A stretch of DNA of 64,000 nucleotides, taken from assembly GCF_000013565.1 (NCBI RefSeq), contig NC_007802.1, positions 2,046,001 to 2,110,000 of the forward strand. The letters are read 5' to 3'. Under the pieces are notes generated by a model. It did no database searches. It saw only the letters and a program-made list of their open reading frames with translations, and had not been told where the DNA came from. The stretch comes from Jannaschia sp. CCS1 (GTDB lineage Bacteria > Pseudomonadota > Alphaproteobacteria > Rhodobacterales > Rhodobacteraceae). The translations under genes and the position numbers were made by a program. Positions 8,779 through 19,800 of the stretch are shown here, piece by piece. How positions within the stretch are numbered: position 1 is the first letter of the stretch; every line of letters starts with the position of its first letter.

Positions 8779-9633
8779 CTAAAGCGGTGCGATCGGACGC
8801 ACATGACGGTGGCGGTAGCCGCGGGGCGTTGTGCCATATTGCTCGCGAAACAGACGGTGAAAGTAGCTCAGGTTTTCAAACCCACAATCGGCAGCGATGT
8901 CCGGCAGGCCACGTTCCGTTCCCGCCAAGAGCATGGCCGCGTGCTGGATGCGGATGCGATTGACATATTGCGTTGGCGACAGGCCGAGGTATCGGCGCGC
9001 TTGTCGGCACACATGGGCTTGCGAGCGGCCGGCGGCGTGCAAGAACCCATCCGCGCCCTGGCGAAACACGCGCGGCTCACGGGCCGCGTGGCACGCCTGC
9101 AACAACCAGCCCGGGGCGCGACCATCGACGATCTCGCCGGTATCCAGCACATGGGTCATGACCGACAGCAGGAACAGCTCGATCCGCGCCAGGTTTCGGA
9201 AGCTGGTGTCGAGCGTCAACATGGAGTTGATCGCGCGTTCCCGCTGCGGGCCGTGGAGGCGCAACGTCACGGGCAGGGGCCCCGGTTGCCAGAAGAACCG
9301 CCCCCCGAACACATCCGCGTACCGCGTCACCAGATGCGCCGCGGTCTGGGTTCGGAACATCACGTTCAGGATTTTCGCGCCGGTGCCCGGTGCCCCTTGC
9401 AGGGCGTGACGGTCGGACGGGCGAACAAACACCATGTGGCCGGGCTCCAACATCTCTTCTAGCCCGTTGATCCAATGATAGACCTGACCCTGCTGGATCA
9501 GGAACAGCTCATAGTAATCGTGGTCATGCTCCAACACGGGTGAGGCTTCCGATAGCTCCTTGCGCACAAAATGAAACGCCTCGCCGGGGCTGAGGTAGGT
9601 ATCAATTTTGAACATCTTCTGGGGTAAGCGCAT
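8779..9633 (-). CDS. AraC-family regulator with N-terminal cupin
   Basis: 284 aa. The N-terminal cupin (EHDHDYYELFLIQQGQVYHW) is followed by a C-terminal pair of helix-turn-helix motifs, ending with ADCGFENLSYFHRLFREQYG and TPRGYR, the AraC signature. The overall shape resembles ChbR-type sugar regulators. It is divergent from the dioxygenase-ABC-mannosidase operon that starts 126 bp away and is the obvious candidate regulator of it. The start is uncertain: ATGs at 9633 and 9615 both lack a clear ribosome binding site. Confidence 0.88.
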   Translation of the reverse strand: MRLPQKMFKIDTYLSPGEAFHFVRKELSEASPVLEHDHDYYELFLIQQGQVYHWINGLEEMLEPGHMVFVRPSDRHALQGAPGTGAKILNVMFRTQTAAHLVTRYADVFGGRFFWQPGPLPVTLRLHGPQRERAINSMLTLDTSFRNLARIELFLLSVMTHVLDTGEIVDGRAPGWLLQACHAAREPRVFRQGADGFLHAAGRSQAHVCRQARRYLGLSPTQYVNRIRIQHAAMLLAGTERGLPDIAADCGFENLSYFHRLFREQYGTTPRGYRHRHVRPIAPL

Positions 9634-9661
9634 ATGGAACAGCTATTTTGCAGTTGCAGCA

Positions 9662-9679
9662 TGATCTATCAAAAGATCA
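9662..9679. promoter_or_regulatory. Inverted repeat in the AraC/dioxygenase divergent promoter
   Basis: TGATC-N8-GATCA lies between the divergent AraC gene and the dioxygenase gene, in a locally AT-rich stretch. It is a candidate regulatory site. AraC proteins usually bind direct repeats, so the true protein could be a different one. Confidence 0.3.
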
Positions 9680-9758
9680 ATCCTGTGCATGTTTTTGTCA
9701 AGCTTGGGTCTGCGCGCAGACCATGAACCGCGATAGCGTGGCGGCGGGAGGACTGATT

Positions 9759-10595
9759 ATGGCTGACACTGCGTCTGCGCTCGATCTGAGTTTTGCGCCC
9801 GCGCGCCCTGATAAGCCACTGCGGCTGAGCCCGGATCAGATCGCGCAGTACAACGCCAATGGCTTCGTGCAACCGTTCGACGTTTTCTCCACGCCCGAAA
9901 TCACCCATAATCGCGCCTATTTTGACAAGCTCATGGCGGATCTGGGTGAAGGGGGCGCCTATGGCATCAACTGTTTCCAGGCCCGCATGGCAGGCATCTG
10001 GGATATCGCGACAGACGCTCGTATTCTGGATCATGTACAAGATATCATTGGTCCCGACATCGTCTGTTGGGCCAGCGCGATCCTGTCCAAAGCGCCCCGC
10101 GACCCCAAGCAGGTGCCGTGGCATCAGGATGCCAGTTTCTGGAAGCTGAGCCCCGCACGCACCGTCACCGTCTGGCTGGCGATTGATGATGCGGATGAGG
10201 GCAATTCCGCGATGCAGTTCATCCCCGGCAGCCATGATCGCGGAGAGATCGCGACCTCCGTCCCGCAGGGCGACAGCGTCTTCCACAAAGGCATCACGGA
10301 GGCCGAGGCGATGGGCGCGCCCTTCACCAATGCCTTGCGGGCGGGGCAGATCTCGCTCCATGCTGACATGCTGGTCCATGGCTCACAGGCCAACACGTCG
10401 GACCGCCGCCGCTGTGGCCTGACCTTGCGGTATTGCCCCACCGACGTGCGGATCACCGACGCCGCATGGGCGAAAGGCGTGGAGGGGATTATCTGCCGGG
10501 GTGATGACCCGACCGGGCACTGGCATCACCACCCACGACCTGAAAACGACGATATCCTGGCGACAAACAGCCCGCATGTTGTGGGCAACAACTAG
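9759..10595 (+). CDS. Phytanoyl-CoA dioxygenase (PhyH) family protein
   Basis: 278 aa Fe(II)/2-oxoglutarate-type oxygenase. The metal triad is visible: His and Asp in WHQDASFW, distal His in MLVHGSQAN, and the 2-oxoglutarate-binding Arg is likely in RRCGLTLRYCP. The family includes ectoine hydroxylase and many small-molecule hydroxylases. The ATG at 9759 is preceded by GGGAGGA; longer starts lack support. It heads an operon that continues with a metallo-beta-lactamase-fold protein, an ABC importer and an alpha-mannosidase, so its substrate is probably the imported compound or its aglycone. That substrate is unknown. Confidence 0.88.
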   Translation: MADTASALDLSFAPARPDKPLRLSPDQIAQYNANGFVQPFDVFSTPEITHNRAYFDKLMADLGEGGAYGINCFQARMAGIWDIATDARILDHVQDIIGPDIVCWASAILSKAPRDPKQVPWHQDASFWKLSPARTVTVWLAIDDADEGNSAMQFIPGSHDRGEIATSVPQGDSVFHKGITEAEAMGAPFTNALRAGQISLHADMLVHGSQANTSDRRRCGLTLRYCPTDVRITDAAWAKGVEGIICRGDDPTGHWHHHPRPENDDILATNSPHVVGNN

Positions 10596-10670
10596 CCCGC
10601 TAGCCAACACGCTGGGTGCGATACCGAAGCCATCAGCCCACACGTTGGGGCGACAAAGAAGGACGACACG

Positions 10671-11351
10671 TTGGAGATCACCTGGTTCGGCCATGCTGCG
10701 TTCAAATTGACGGACGCCGAGGGGGTCTCGGTCATCACCGACCCCTATACGCCCGACGGCGTGGGCTATCCGCCGATCCGTGAGACAGCGGATGCGGTCA
10801 TTATCTCGTCCGACGATGACAGCGCCCATTGCCGCCACGATCTGATCCCCGGCGCGCCGCCGTTCGTCAACGCGCTGGAGATTGCAAAGAACGGCGGTAA
10901 GGGCGAGGTCGCGGGGCTGGCGGTTGCGGCCATTGAGGCCGCTGAATGGGACCACCACCCCGAACACGCCGTGCCGGGGCAGAACGGCATGTATCGGTTT
11001 GAGATGGACGGCTTGAAAATCGCCCATATGGGCGATGTCGGCAATCCGCTGACACAGGCGCAACAGGACTTCTTCGCTGACACGGACGTGCTTCTGGCGC
11101 TGGCGGGCGGCTATCTGACGATCGAGTTGCCGGACCTGATGGAGATGATCCACCGGGTGCAGCCGAGGCTGATTATCCCGATGCATTTCCGCACGCTCAC
11201 CTACAAGCCGCGCAACACCATGTGGATTGAGAGTTTTCTGGCAAATTTCCGCGATGACGCGGTGGACTTTGTCTGCGACCACACCGCTCAGATCACCAAA
11301 GACGATTTGCCGGACACGACCCGTGTCATGGTGCTCGACTACCTACGATAG
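10671..11351 (+). CDS. Metallo-beta-lactamase-fold protein with altered metal motif
   Basis: 226 aa starting at TTG (10671), with GAAGGA ten bases upstream; no ATG in this frame gives the conserved N-terminus ITWFGHAAF. The fold is that of the UPF0173/Lactamase_B_3 group: ITWFGHAAFKL, VITDPY, KIAHMGDVG and IIPMHFRT are in place. The usual HxHxDH metal motif is replaced by SSDDDSAHCRH, so at least two metal-binding histidines are missing. It may bind one metal, bind it differently, or have lost hydrolase activity. It sits second in the dioxygenase-ABC-mannosidase operon. Confidence 0.82.
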   Translation: MEITWFGHAAFKLTDAEGVSVITDPYTPDGVGYPPIRETADAVIISSDDDSAHCRHDLIPGAPPFVNALEIAKNGGKGEVAGLAVAAIEAAEWDHHPEHAVPGQNGMYRFEMDGLKIAHMGDVGNPLTQAQQDFFADTDVLLALAGGYLTIELPDLMEMIHRVQPRLIIPMHFRTLTYKPRNTMWIESFLANFRDDAVDFVCDHTAQITKDDLPDTTRVMVLDYLR

Positions 11352-11402
11352 TGTCCGCACAACCGGACCAGGATGGATAAGACTTTTAAGGGAGGACTAC
11401 GA

Positions 11403-13142
11403 ATGAAAAAGACAACTCAGCTGCTTTTGGGTACGGTCGCGATGACGCTGGCCCTGACCGGCGGCGCGGTGGCGCAGGATGTGGCGCGCGAGGATACGGT
11501 GATCTTCGATCTCGACCGCACGATCCGGGACCCTGAAAACTTCAACTGGATGACCGACGGCACCGGCATTCGCCGCATGCACGGTGCGCATCAGGCAGTG
11601 TGGGAGCCTCTGTTCATCCTCAACTATAACACCGGTGAGCTGGACCCGTGGCTTGCGACCGGCTTTGATGCCAACGACGACAGCACCGAGTTCACCATCA
11701 CCCTGCGCGAGGGCGTGGAATGGTCGGATGGAGAGGTATTCAACGCCGAAGATGTCGTCTTCACCGTGGAGATGGCGCTTGGCAACGAAGAGTTGAACGC
11801 ACGCGAAGTCGCAACCCTGCGGGGGCAGGTGGCCTCTGTCGCGATGGTGGATGACCTGACCGTCACCTTCACGCTCAACGCGCCGAACCCGCGCTTCGTG
11901 TTGGAAAACTTCGGCGTGCGCACGTTCGGCTCGTTCCTGATCATGCCGGAGCATATCTGGTCGGCGGCAGAAAACCCCGCAACCTTCACGTTCAACCCGC
12001 CCGTGGGCACCGGACCCTATACCTTCACGTCCGCCGCCACGAACCGCGCGATCTGGGACCGCGACGATGACTGGTGGGGCGTTGACGCGGGCTTCATGGA
12101 TCTGCCAGAGCCGCTGCGCGTTGTGTTCCTGGAATCGGGCGGCGAAGAAAGCCGCGCACAATTGCTGGCTACAAATGGGTTGGACGCAGCGCAGAACATG
12201 TCCGTCGGCACGTTCGAGGCGGTGGGCTTCCAGAACGAAAACGTCATGGCGTGGTACGCGGATTATCCTTTCGCCGTGGCTGATCCCTGCGCGCGGCAGT
12301 TGGAGATCAACACCACGGTCGCACCCTGGGATAACGCCAACATGCGCCGGGCGGTGAACCTGATCATTGATCGGGAGCAGATCGTGAACATCGCCGCTGA
12401 AGGTGCGACGACGGCCTCTACGACGATGTTCGCGCAGTTCGGCTCCATGTCGCCGTTCATTGATGCGGTGGTAGAGGCCGGTCATGGCCTCTCTGCCTCC
12501 GCCGATGTGGAGGCCGCGCAGGCTTTGCTGGAAGGCGAAGGCTGGATGCGTGACGGCGATTACTACGCCAGGGATGGTGAGACGCTGAGCGTGTCGATCC
12601 ACGTCAACTCCGCCTCTACTGAATACACACGCACCATTGACGTGATCGTGGAGCAGTTGCAGCGGGCAGGGATCGACGCGCGGTCGGTCCCGGTTGAAAA
12701 CTCCGTCTTCTGGGGTGAAGTGCTGCCCTTTGGCGGGTTCGAGATGTCCTACAGCTGGCTGTCATGCGGCTCGGTCAATGAGCCATGGGCCTCCATGGGG
12801 CGCTACACGACGGCAGATGTGGTGCCGGTGGGCGAACGCTCCCCCGGCTTCAACAACACGCCCCGTTGGGATACGGCGGCCGCCGAAAGCTACACCGCGA
12901 TCGTGAACGACATGGCCGCACTGCCCCTGGGCGATCCTGCGGTGCCGGGCATGGTGGCGGAGGCATACCAGTATCTGGACGCCGAAATGCCATTCATCCC
13001 ACTGGTGCAGGCCTACAAGCTGATGCCCTTCAGCACGACCTATTGGGAGGGCTGGCCGTCTGCGGACAATTACTACAACCACCCGTTCTTCCACTGGAAT
13101 TCGGGCCATCAGATCATCCACAACCTGACGCGCGTGGAATGA
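11403..13142 (+). CDS. ABC transporter substrate-binding protein, family 5
   Basis: 579 aa periplasmic protein with a signal peptide (MKKTTQLLLGTVAMTLALTG, cleavage after GAVAQ). EWSDGEVFNAEDVVFTVEMA is the family-5 signature. The ATG at 11403 follows a strong GGGAGGA. Family-5 proteins bind peptides, but a branch binds oligosaccharides such as mannobiose and cellobiose. Because the operon ends with an alpha-mannosidase, a mannose-containing glycoside is a reasonable guess for the ligand. Confidence 0.91.
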   Translation: MKKTTQLLLGTVAMTLALTGGAVAQDVAREDTVIFDLDRTIRDPENFNWMTDGTGIRRMHGAHQAVWEPLFILNYNTGELDPWLATGFDANDDSTEFTITLREGVEWSDGEVFNAEDVVFTVEMALGNEELNAREVATLRGQVASVAMVDDLTVTFTLNAPNPRFVLENFGVRTFGSFLIMPEHIWSAAENPATFTFNPPVGTGPYTFTSAATNRAIWDRDDDWWGVDAGFMDLPEPLRVVFLESGGEESRAQLLATNGLDAAQNMSVGTFEAVGFQNENVMAWYADYPFAVADPCARQLEINTTVAPWDNANMRRAVNLIIDREQIVNIAAEGATTASTTMFAQFGSMSPFIDAVVEAGHGLSASADVEAAQALLEGEGWMRDGDYYARDGETLSVSIHVNSASTEYTRTIDVIVEQLQRAGIDARSVPVENSVFWGEVLPFGGFEMSYSWLSCGSVNEPWASMGRYTTADVVPVGERSPGFNNTPRWDTAAAESYTAIVNDMAALPLGDPAVPGMVAEAYQYLDAEMPFIPLVQAYKLMPFSTTYWEGWPSADNYYNHPFFHWNSGHQIIHNLTRVE

Positions 13143-13162
13143 TCTGACGCAAGCAATGCGGG

Positions 13163-13184
13163 CCGGGGCGGCGCAACGCCCCGG
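13163..13184 (+). repeat. Intercistronic stem-loop after the second binding-protein gene
   Basis: CCGGGGCG and CGCCCCGG form a perfect 8-bp stem around GCGCAA, 20 nt after the binding-protein stop codon and 30 nt before the permease start. No T run follows. This matches the position of similar stems after the other binding-protein genes in the window. Confidence 0.7.
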
Positions 13185-13213
13185 TCATTTCAAAGGGGGG
13201 AGGGAGCCCGATC

Positions 13214-14224
13214 ATGGGACGCATACCGCTGTCATACCTGGGCAACCGCCTGTTCACGTTCGTTCTGACCGTGTTCATCGCGGCCACGCTGATCTGGATC
13301 ATCCCGCGCCTGTCGCCCGTGGACCCTGTGGATGTCATGCTCGGACGCATGGCGGCGGGGGGCGGTTCGGTGGAGAACTCCTCCGCGATCCTCGATCAAC
13401 TCCGCTCCAGCTTCGGGCTCGATCAGCCGCTGATCGTGCAGTACCTGCTGTATATCAAGAACACGCTGACCTTCGATTTTGGCCTCTCGACGGCGTCCTT
13501 CCCCACGCCTGTGTCGTCAATGATCGCCAACGCGCTGCCGTGGACGCTTGGCCTGATGGTCATCTCGCTCATCATCACCTTCGTTGTCGGCAACCTTCTG
13601 GGGGCCTTGATGGTGTGGGAAGAAAGCCCGAACCTTGTGAAAGTCGCGATCCCGGCGGCCATGGTCTTCACCTCGATCCCGCCGATCCTGTCGGGGCTTT
13701 TGCTGATGTATGTCTTCTCCACCCAACTGCGGTGGTTCCCGTTGAATGGCGCCTACGGTCTGAATGTAGAGCCCGGCTGGAGCATGGATTTCGCGCTGTC
13801 GGTCGCCTATCACGGGTTCCTGCCTGCGCTGTCCATCGTGGTCGTCACCTTCGGGTTCTGGGCGCTTGGGATGCGCGGTCTGATGATCACCGTGCAGGGC
13901 GAGGACTATACAACGCTGGCCAAGGCCAAGGGCCTGAAACCGCGCTATATCCTGTACCGTTACATGATCCGCAACGCGATCCTGCCGCAGATCACGGCGT
14001 TTGCGCTCAAGATCGGGATGTTGGTCGCGGGGCAGGTGCTGGTGGAGCGCATCTTCGCCTATAACGGCATGGGCAAGCTGCTTTATGATGCGATCCTTGA
14101 TCAGGACTTTCCGGTGATCCAGGGGGTCAGTTTCGTGATCATCCTGATGACCGCGCTGGCCGTTTTCTTCGTTGATCTGATCTATCCGCTGATCGATCCC
14201 CGTATTCGTCATGAGGGGACCTGA
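13214..14224 (+). CDS. Peptide/oligosaccharide-type ABC permease (DppB family)
   Basis: 336 aa inner-membrane protein. An N-terminal helix (LFTFVLTVFIAATLIWIIPR) precedes a long periplasmic loop with FGLDQPLIVQYLLYI, as in DppB relatives. The cytoplasmic coupling loop is near YTTLAKAKGLKPRYILYRYM, and the end carries VLVERIFAYNGMGKLLYDAI. A strong GGGGGGAGGGAG precedes the ATG. It pairs with the next gene to form the channel of the system that starts with the 579-aa binding protein. Confidence 0.9.
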   Translation: MGRIPLSYLGNRLFTFVLTVFIAATLIWIIPRLSPVDPVDVMLGRMAAGGGSVENSSAILDQLRSSFGLDQPLIVQYLLYIKNTLTFDFGLSTASFPTPVSSMIANALPWTLGLMVISLIITFVVGNLLGALMVWEESPNLVKVAIPAAMVFTSIPPILSGLLLMYVFSTQLRWFPLNGAYGLNVEPGWSMDFALSVAYHGFLPALSIVVVTFGFWALGMRGLMITVQGEDYTTLAKAKGLKPRYILYRYMIRNAILPQITAFALKIGMLVAGQVLVERIFAYNGMGKLLYDAILDQDFPVIQGVSFVIILMTALAVFFVDLIYPLIDPRIRHEGT

Positions 14225-14227
14225 GCC

Positions 14228-15157
14228 ATGACACATGTTCCCGAGGTTCAAACCAACCTGACCCGCCGCCAGAAGCGCCGGATGAAGCGGTTCGACAATC
14301 CATGGCGCAACCCCAAGCTGATCTGGGGCGCGGCGCTTTTGCTTGGCGTCGTCGCGCTTGGCATCCTGGGGCGCTTGTTTTGGGATACGGATCTGGTCTT
14401 CACCGGATCGTCGCCTGCACGGCTTCCTCCGCCGGGGTTTGAAAACCTGCGCGGGCAGGCGGGGCAGATCGCCCACCCGCTTGGCACCGATGTGGCGGGC
14501 AAGGATATGCTGGCGCTGCTGATCGTGGGCGCGCCGAATTCACTGTTCGTGGGGTTGTTAGCTTCTCTGATCGGGATGAGCATTGGCATCTTTCTCGGCT
14601 TCTCCGCAGGCTTCATGCGCGGGCGCATCGACGACGTGATCCGTGTGGGATCGGACGTGATGATCACCATTCCGCCGCTGTTGATCCTGGTGGTCTTTCA
14701 GGCCGCCTATGGGGACATATCGCTGACCATGATGGCGGTGTTGATCGCGGCCTTCGTCTGGCAATCGCCCACCCGCCTGATCCGCGCGCAGGTCCTGTCC
14801 ATGCGCGAGAGCGGTTACGTCCAGATGGCCCGCCTCTCGGGTGCATCGACCATGCACATTATGTTCCGCGAGATGTTGCCGAACCTGGTGCCGTACCTGT
14901 TCGGGTCGTTCATCGCCAATGTAACCACGGCTATTGTCACGGCCGTGGGGCTGGAGGTTCTGGGCCTTGGTCCCCAGCGCATCCCAACCCTTGGCCGTGT
15001 GATCTACGACGCCATCAACTCCGGTGCCTTGATCCAGAACCTCTGGTGGTGGTGGGGCATCCCAACGCTGCTGCTGGCGGTGATGTTCATCGGGCTCTTG
15101 CTGGTGAACCTCGGCCTTGATGAAGTCTCCAACCCCCGCCTGCGGAGGCTGTCATGA
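14228..15157 (+). CDS. Peptide/oligosaccharide-type ABC permease (DppC family)
   Basis: 309 aa inner-membrane protein starting three bases after the previous stop. An N-terminal helix (LIWGAALLLGVVALGILGRL) and the HPLGTDVAGKDMLALLIVGA segment identify the DppC partner. The EAA loop is around SGYVQMARLSGASTMHIMFR. The last four bases overlap the start of the ATPase gene, indicating translational coupling. Confidence 0.9.
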   Translation: MTHVPEVQTNLTRRQKRRMKRFDNPWRNPKLIWGAALLLGVVALGILGRLFWDTDLVFTGSSPARLPPPGFENLRGQAGQIAHPLGTDVAGKDMLALLIVGAPNSLFVGLLASLIGMSIGIFLGFSAGFMRGRIDDVIRVGSDVMITIPPLLILVVFQAAYGDISLTMMAVLIAAFVWQSPTRLIRAQVLSMRESGYVQMARLSGASTMHIMFREMLPNLVPYLFGSFIANVTTAIVTAVGLEVLGLGPQRIPTLGRVIYDAINSGALIQNLWWWWGIPTLLLAVMFIGLLLVNLGLDEVSNPRLRRLS

Positions 15158-16896
15158 GTATTCTCGACATCAACAACGTCTCCATTGATTTCCCGACATC
15201 CAAGGGGATTGTCCACGCTGTCACCAATATCTCCATGACGGTGGAGAAAGGGCGGCGGATCGGGTTCATCGGCGAGTCCGGATCGGGCAAGACCACGACT
15301 GCGCTGGCCGCCATGCGCATGCTGGCCAGCCCGGGGTTTGTGGCCGCGGGGGAGATCCTGCTGAACTCTCTCGACAAACCCAATGTGCTGGACCTCGATG
15401 ATGAGGACATGCGCCGCGTCCGTCTTGCCAAGATCAGCTATATCCCGCAGGGCGCGATGAACTCTCTCAACCCGGTGATGCGGGTGGAGGAACAGCTCTG
15501 GGATGGCATCACGGCCCATGAGGGGACGACGGACCGCGCCGAATTGCGGCAACGGTCCAATGCGGCGTTGGAGGGGGTCGGGCTGGAGCCCGCCATTGTC
15601 GCGCGTCTCTATCCCCATGAGCTGTCGGGTGGCATGAAACAGCGGGTCTGCATTGCCATCGGCACCTGCCTGAACCCCGATCTGATGATTGCCGATGAAC
15701 CGACCTCCGCGCTGGACGTCATCACCCAGCGTCACGTCATGCAGACGCTGCGCGATGTGCAGGAGAAGATCGGCGCAGGCTTGATCCTGATTGGTCACGA
15801 TATGGGGCTGATGGCGCAATCGGTGGACGAACTGGCGGTCCTGAAACTGGGGGAACTGGTCGAATTCGGCCCGGTCCGCCAGATCATCGAGGACCCGCAA
15901 CACCCCTACACGAAAGAACTGATCTCCTCTGTCCCATTGGTGGGCGGGGACAGTTTCCTTGATCCCACACCGGCGCAACCCGCGAAGGGCTTCAAGACCG
16001 AGGACGGGACGCCGTTGCTGGAACTCGACGCCGTCTCCAAGACATACGGCGCGGTCACCGCCCTGCACCCGATGAGCTTCAAACTGGATGGAGAGGTGCC
16101 CAAGATCATCTCCATCGTCGGGCAATCAGGCTCCGGCAAATCCACCATGGGCAGCCTGATGTTGGGCTTCAACGCGCCCACGACGGGCAAGGTGTTGTTC
16201 AAAGGCGACGACATCAATGCGCAGACGGCAGCGGAGACGCTGTCGTTCCGCAAGCAGGTGCAGGCCGTGTTTCAGGACCCTTACGCCTGTTTCAATCCGT
16301 TCTACCGGGTCAATCACGCGCTGAAATTCCCGTTTGAGCAATTCGGGCTCAGCGACGGCAGGGATCACACTGAAACCGCGATGCGCGATGCCTGCAAGGC
16401 CGTGGGCCTTGATCCGGATCTGGTCCTGGGACGCTATCCCCACCAGCTATCGGGCGGGCAACGACAACGCCTGATCGTCGCGCGCGCCCTGATGCTGTCG
16501 CCCAAGCTGTTGATCGCGGATGAGCCGGTGTCGATGGTGGATGCCTCCCTGCGGGCCACGATCCTCAAGAACATCCATGACCTCAAGGATCAGCACGGCA
16601 TTTCCATCGTCTACATCACCCATGATCTGGCCACCGCCTACCACGTCAGTGACTATGTGATGGTCCTCTACAAAGGACATGTGGTGGAGGCGGGGCCGCC
16701 CAAAGATGTCATCGGCGATCCGCAGCACGCCTATACGCGCCTGCTGATTGACAGCATCCCGTGGCCTGATCTGGATCGGGACTGGGGCAGCTATCAGGAT
16801 GCGCGTGTGGCGCTGGACAAGCTGGCCGAAATTGATGCCCGTCCCGATACCGTCTACCGTGGGTCAATCCCCGGCTTCACCCTGACGCAAGGCTAA
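15154..16896 (+). CDS. ABC transporter ATP-binding protein with two fused nucleotide-binding domains
   Basis: 580 aa, a fusion of DppD-like and DppF-like ATPases. The first domain has [24 protein letters not shown] and [12 protein letters not shown]. The second has [28 protein letters not shown] and [14 protein letters not shown]. Both halves look catalytically complete. The first domain ends with the family [12 protein letters not shown] motif; the second ends with [12 protein letters not shown]. One polypeptide therefore supplies both ATPase subunits for the permease pair. It overlaps the preceding permease gene by 4 nt and precedes the mannosidase by three bases. Confidence 0.93.
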   Translation: MSILDINNVSIDFPTSKGIVHAVTNISMTVEKGRRIGFIGESGSGKTTTALAAMRMLASPGFVAAGEILLNSLDKPNVLDLDDEDMRRVRLAKISYIPQGAMNSLNPVMRVEEQLWDGITAHEGTTDRAELRQRSNAALEGVGLEPAIVARLYPHELSGGMKQRVCIAIGTCLNPDLMIADEPTSALDVITQRHVMQTLRDVQEKIGAGLILIGHDMGLMAQSVDELAVLKLGELVEFGPVRQIIEDPQHPYTKELISSVPLVGGDSFLDPTPAQPAKGFKTEDGTPLLELDAVSKTYGAVTALHPMSFKLDGEVPKIISIVGQSGSGKSTMGSLMLGFNAPTTGKVLFKGDDINAQTAAETLSFRKQVQAVFQDPYACFNPFYRVNHALKFPFEQFGLSDGRDHTETAMRDACKAVGLDPDLVLGRYPHQLSGGQRQRLIVARALMLSPKLLIADEPVSMVDASLRATILKNIHDLKDQHGISIVYITHDLATAYHVSDYVMVLYKGHVVEAGPPKDVIGDPQHAYTRLLIDSIPWPDLDRDWGSYQDARVALDKLAEIDARPDTVYRGSIPGFTLTQG

Positions 16897-16899
16897 CCC

Positions 16900-19800
16900 A
16901 TGTCGCACCGCATGCGGCTGACGGCCGAGAAGATCGCACAACGCGTGCGCCTGATCGCGCCCAAGGTCGCGCGGCAGAAGGTGCCGATTGAACGGTTCGT
17001 GCTGGAGCATTTGCCGGACGCGGTCACATCCCCTGATCTGGACGTTCTGTCCTGTGACGGGCGCGGCGATGTCCTGGATTGGCACAGCTATTGGGGCGGG
17101 CAGGATCAGCATTTCGTGCTGCGGTCTCGGTTCACTATGCCCCGTGGCTGGCAAAACCCGGCCCTGTTCCTGCCGCTGGGGGCCGCGGGCGATATTTTCA
17201 CCCATCCCGAAGGGCTGCTTTACATCGACGGTGCGGCCATTGCCTCCGCCGACCGCTATCACCACACCATTGATTTGTGGCAGGACATTGCGGATGGCAA
17301 ACCCCATGATCTGTTGATCCATGGCTGGACGGGCCTGACGGGCTGGCCGCCTGACCCCACAAACCGCTCTCAGTTGTTCCTGAAGGAATGCTTCGCCGTT
17401 GATATCGACCGGGAATTGCAGGATTTTGTGGCCCTGGCCGACGTGGCGCTCGACCTGTCAATCGAACTCAACGACAACCGACCCGAGAAACATGCGATCC
17501 TGTCCGCGCTGGATGCCGCCTTCCTGACCCTCGATACCCGCGACCCGATGGCCCATGAGTTCCGTGCCTCCGTCGGGCCTGCGATGGAAAAACTGACGGA
17601 TGGGTTGGATAGGGCGGGACCGCCCCTGGACATCACACTGCACGCGGCGGGCCATGCCCATATGGACGTGGCCTATCTGTGGCCGATCGACCAGATCCGC
17701 CAGAAGAACGCGCGCACGTACTCCAATGCCCTAAGGTTGATGGAGCGGCATCCCGAATTCCATTTCTCCCACTCGCAACCGCAGCTCTACGCCTGGACGC
17801 AGCAGGATTTCCCCAAGATATTCGACGGCATCAAGGAGCGTGTTGCCGAGGATCGTTGGGAAATCCTTGGCGGTATGTGGGTGGAACCGGACGCCAACAT
17901 GCCGGGGCCGGAGTCACTCGTGCGGCAGATCATGCTCGCACGCACTTATGTCGAGGATACCTTCGGTAAGGGCAAGGAAACGCCCGTCCTCTGGCTGCCC
18001 GACACGTTTGGTTTCCCGGCTTGTTTGCCGCAGCTGATGCAGCAGGCGGGCCTGAAATGGTTCGTGACCAACAAGGTGAACTGGAACCAATATAACCAGA
18101 TGCCCGCGTCGACGACGTGGTGGGAAGGCCTTGATGGCAGCCGGGTGCTGGCGCAATTTCTGACTACGCCGCGCGGGGTGCAGCATCTGCCGTTCCCGAC
18201 CAACTACAAGTCCGATCTGACGGCCGCCGAAGTGGTCGGTACTTGGACCCGCAATACCGTCAAGAACAGGGTGCAGGACATGTTGATCTGCTACGGCTAC
18301 GGCGATGGCGGGGGCGGCCCGACCGATGAGCTGATCCGCAAGGCCAAAGCCTACCAATCCATGCCGGGCGCGCCCAAAGTCACGCCCTCAACCGTAAAGC
18401 GCTTCTTCGGGACATTGGAGGACAAGGCCGTTGATCTGCCGGTCTGGCGGGGGGAGTTTTATCTGGAGGGGCACCGGGGCGTTTTGACCGGCAATGGCTG
18501 GATCAAGCGCGCCAATCGCAAGGCGGAAGTGCTGTTGCACGATACGGAACTGGCCATGAGCCTCGCGATGCTGACGGGGCAGGGGCCCGATGATTTGACA
18601 GAGGTCTGGCGCAGGCTGTGCACGATGCAATTCCACGACATTCTGACGGGCACCTCCGTGCCTGAGGTGTTCGAGGACGCCCGCGAGGATTTCGCATGGA
18701 TCACGGCGCAGGCAGACGCGGCATTGGACCGGGCCGCCCGGGCGCTGATGCCCGCAGACGCCGCGTTCCTGCTGCTGGACGGTGCGCAGGTGCCGGGGCC
18801 ACGATACGCGATGCTGCCCGCCGGATGCGGCCCGGTCACCCAAGGCGGGACGGCCTTGCCGTTGCAGCGCACCGAGGACGGGACGTTGGTGGAGCTGCCC
18901 GATGGCCCGCCGCTCACGACACGGACGCTAAACCTGACTGACACTCTGGCACCAGCGCCGGAAGGGGCCGTCGCCGCCGCAACCGAAGACGGCGGCGCCC
19001 TGTTGGAGAATGACGTTCTTCGCCTGACCATCGCGCCCAATGGCATGCTGACCTCTGTCTTCGACAAGCGCGTGGATCGCGAGGTTCTGGCTGACGGCGC
19101 GTGGGGCAACAAGTTGGAGCTGTTCGAGGACCGTCCCGTGTCGTGGGACGCGTGGGACATTGATATCTTCTTTGAGGATCGGGGAGAGGTTGTCACAGCG
19201 CTCAACAGCCTGCGGGTGGTGGAAAGTGGCCCGTTGCGGGCCATGGTTGAAATCACCCGGGCTTTCCGCAATTCCCACCTGACGCAACGGATCATTCTGC
19301 ACCGGACCTCGGCCCGGATTGATTTCGACACGCATGTCGACTGGCACGAAACCCACCTTCTCCTGAAGGCGGCCTTTCCGGTCTCCGTCCGGGCGGGGCG
19401 GGCAGAGTTTGATATCCAGTGGGGGCAGATCGACCGTCCCACCCACCGCAACACCACCTGGGACGCGGCGCAGTTCGAGGTCCCGGCCCAGAAATGGGCG
19501 GACCTGTCAGAAGGCGATTACGGCGTCGCCCTGCTCAATGACTGCAAATACGGCTATGATGTGCGGGGCGATGTGCTGCGTTTGTCGTTGATAAAGTCCG
19601 CGACGATGCCGGATACGACCGCCGATCAGGGCGCACACCACTTCACCTATTCCCTCCTTCCTCACCTCGGGGACACGCGCGTTGATGTGCGGGCGGAAGC
19701 GGCGGCGTTGAATGTCCCGGTGCGGGTATTTGAGGGGACGGGCAAGGGGCAAAGCCTTACCGATCCCCTGATTGTCTGCCTCAGCAACCGCGCGGTGATC

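Noticed and set aside
8779-9633. Large plus-strand frames over the AraC gene
   Set aside because: Plus-strand translations here are arginine-rich shadows; the minus-strand frame has the full AraC signature.
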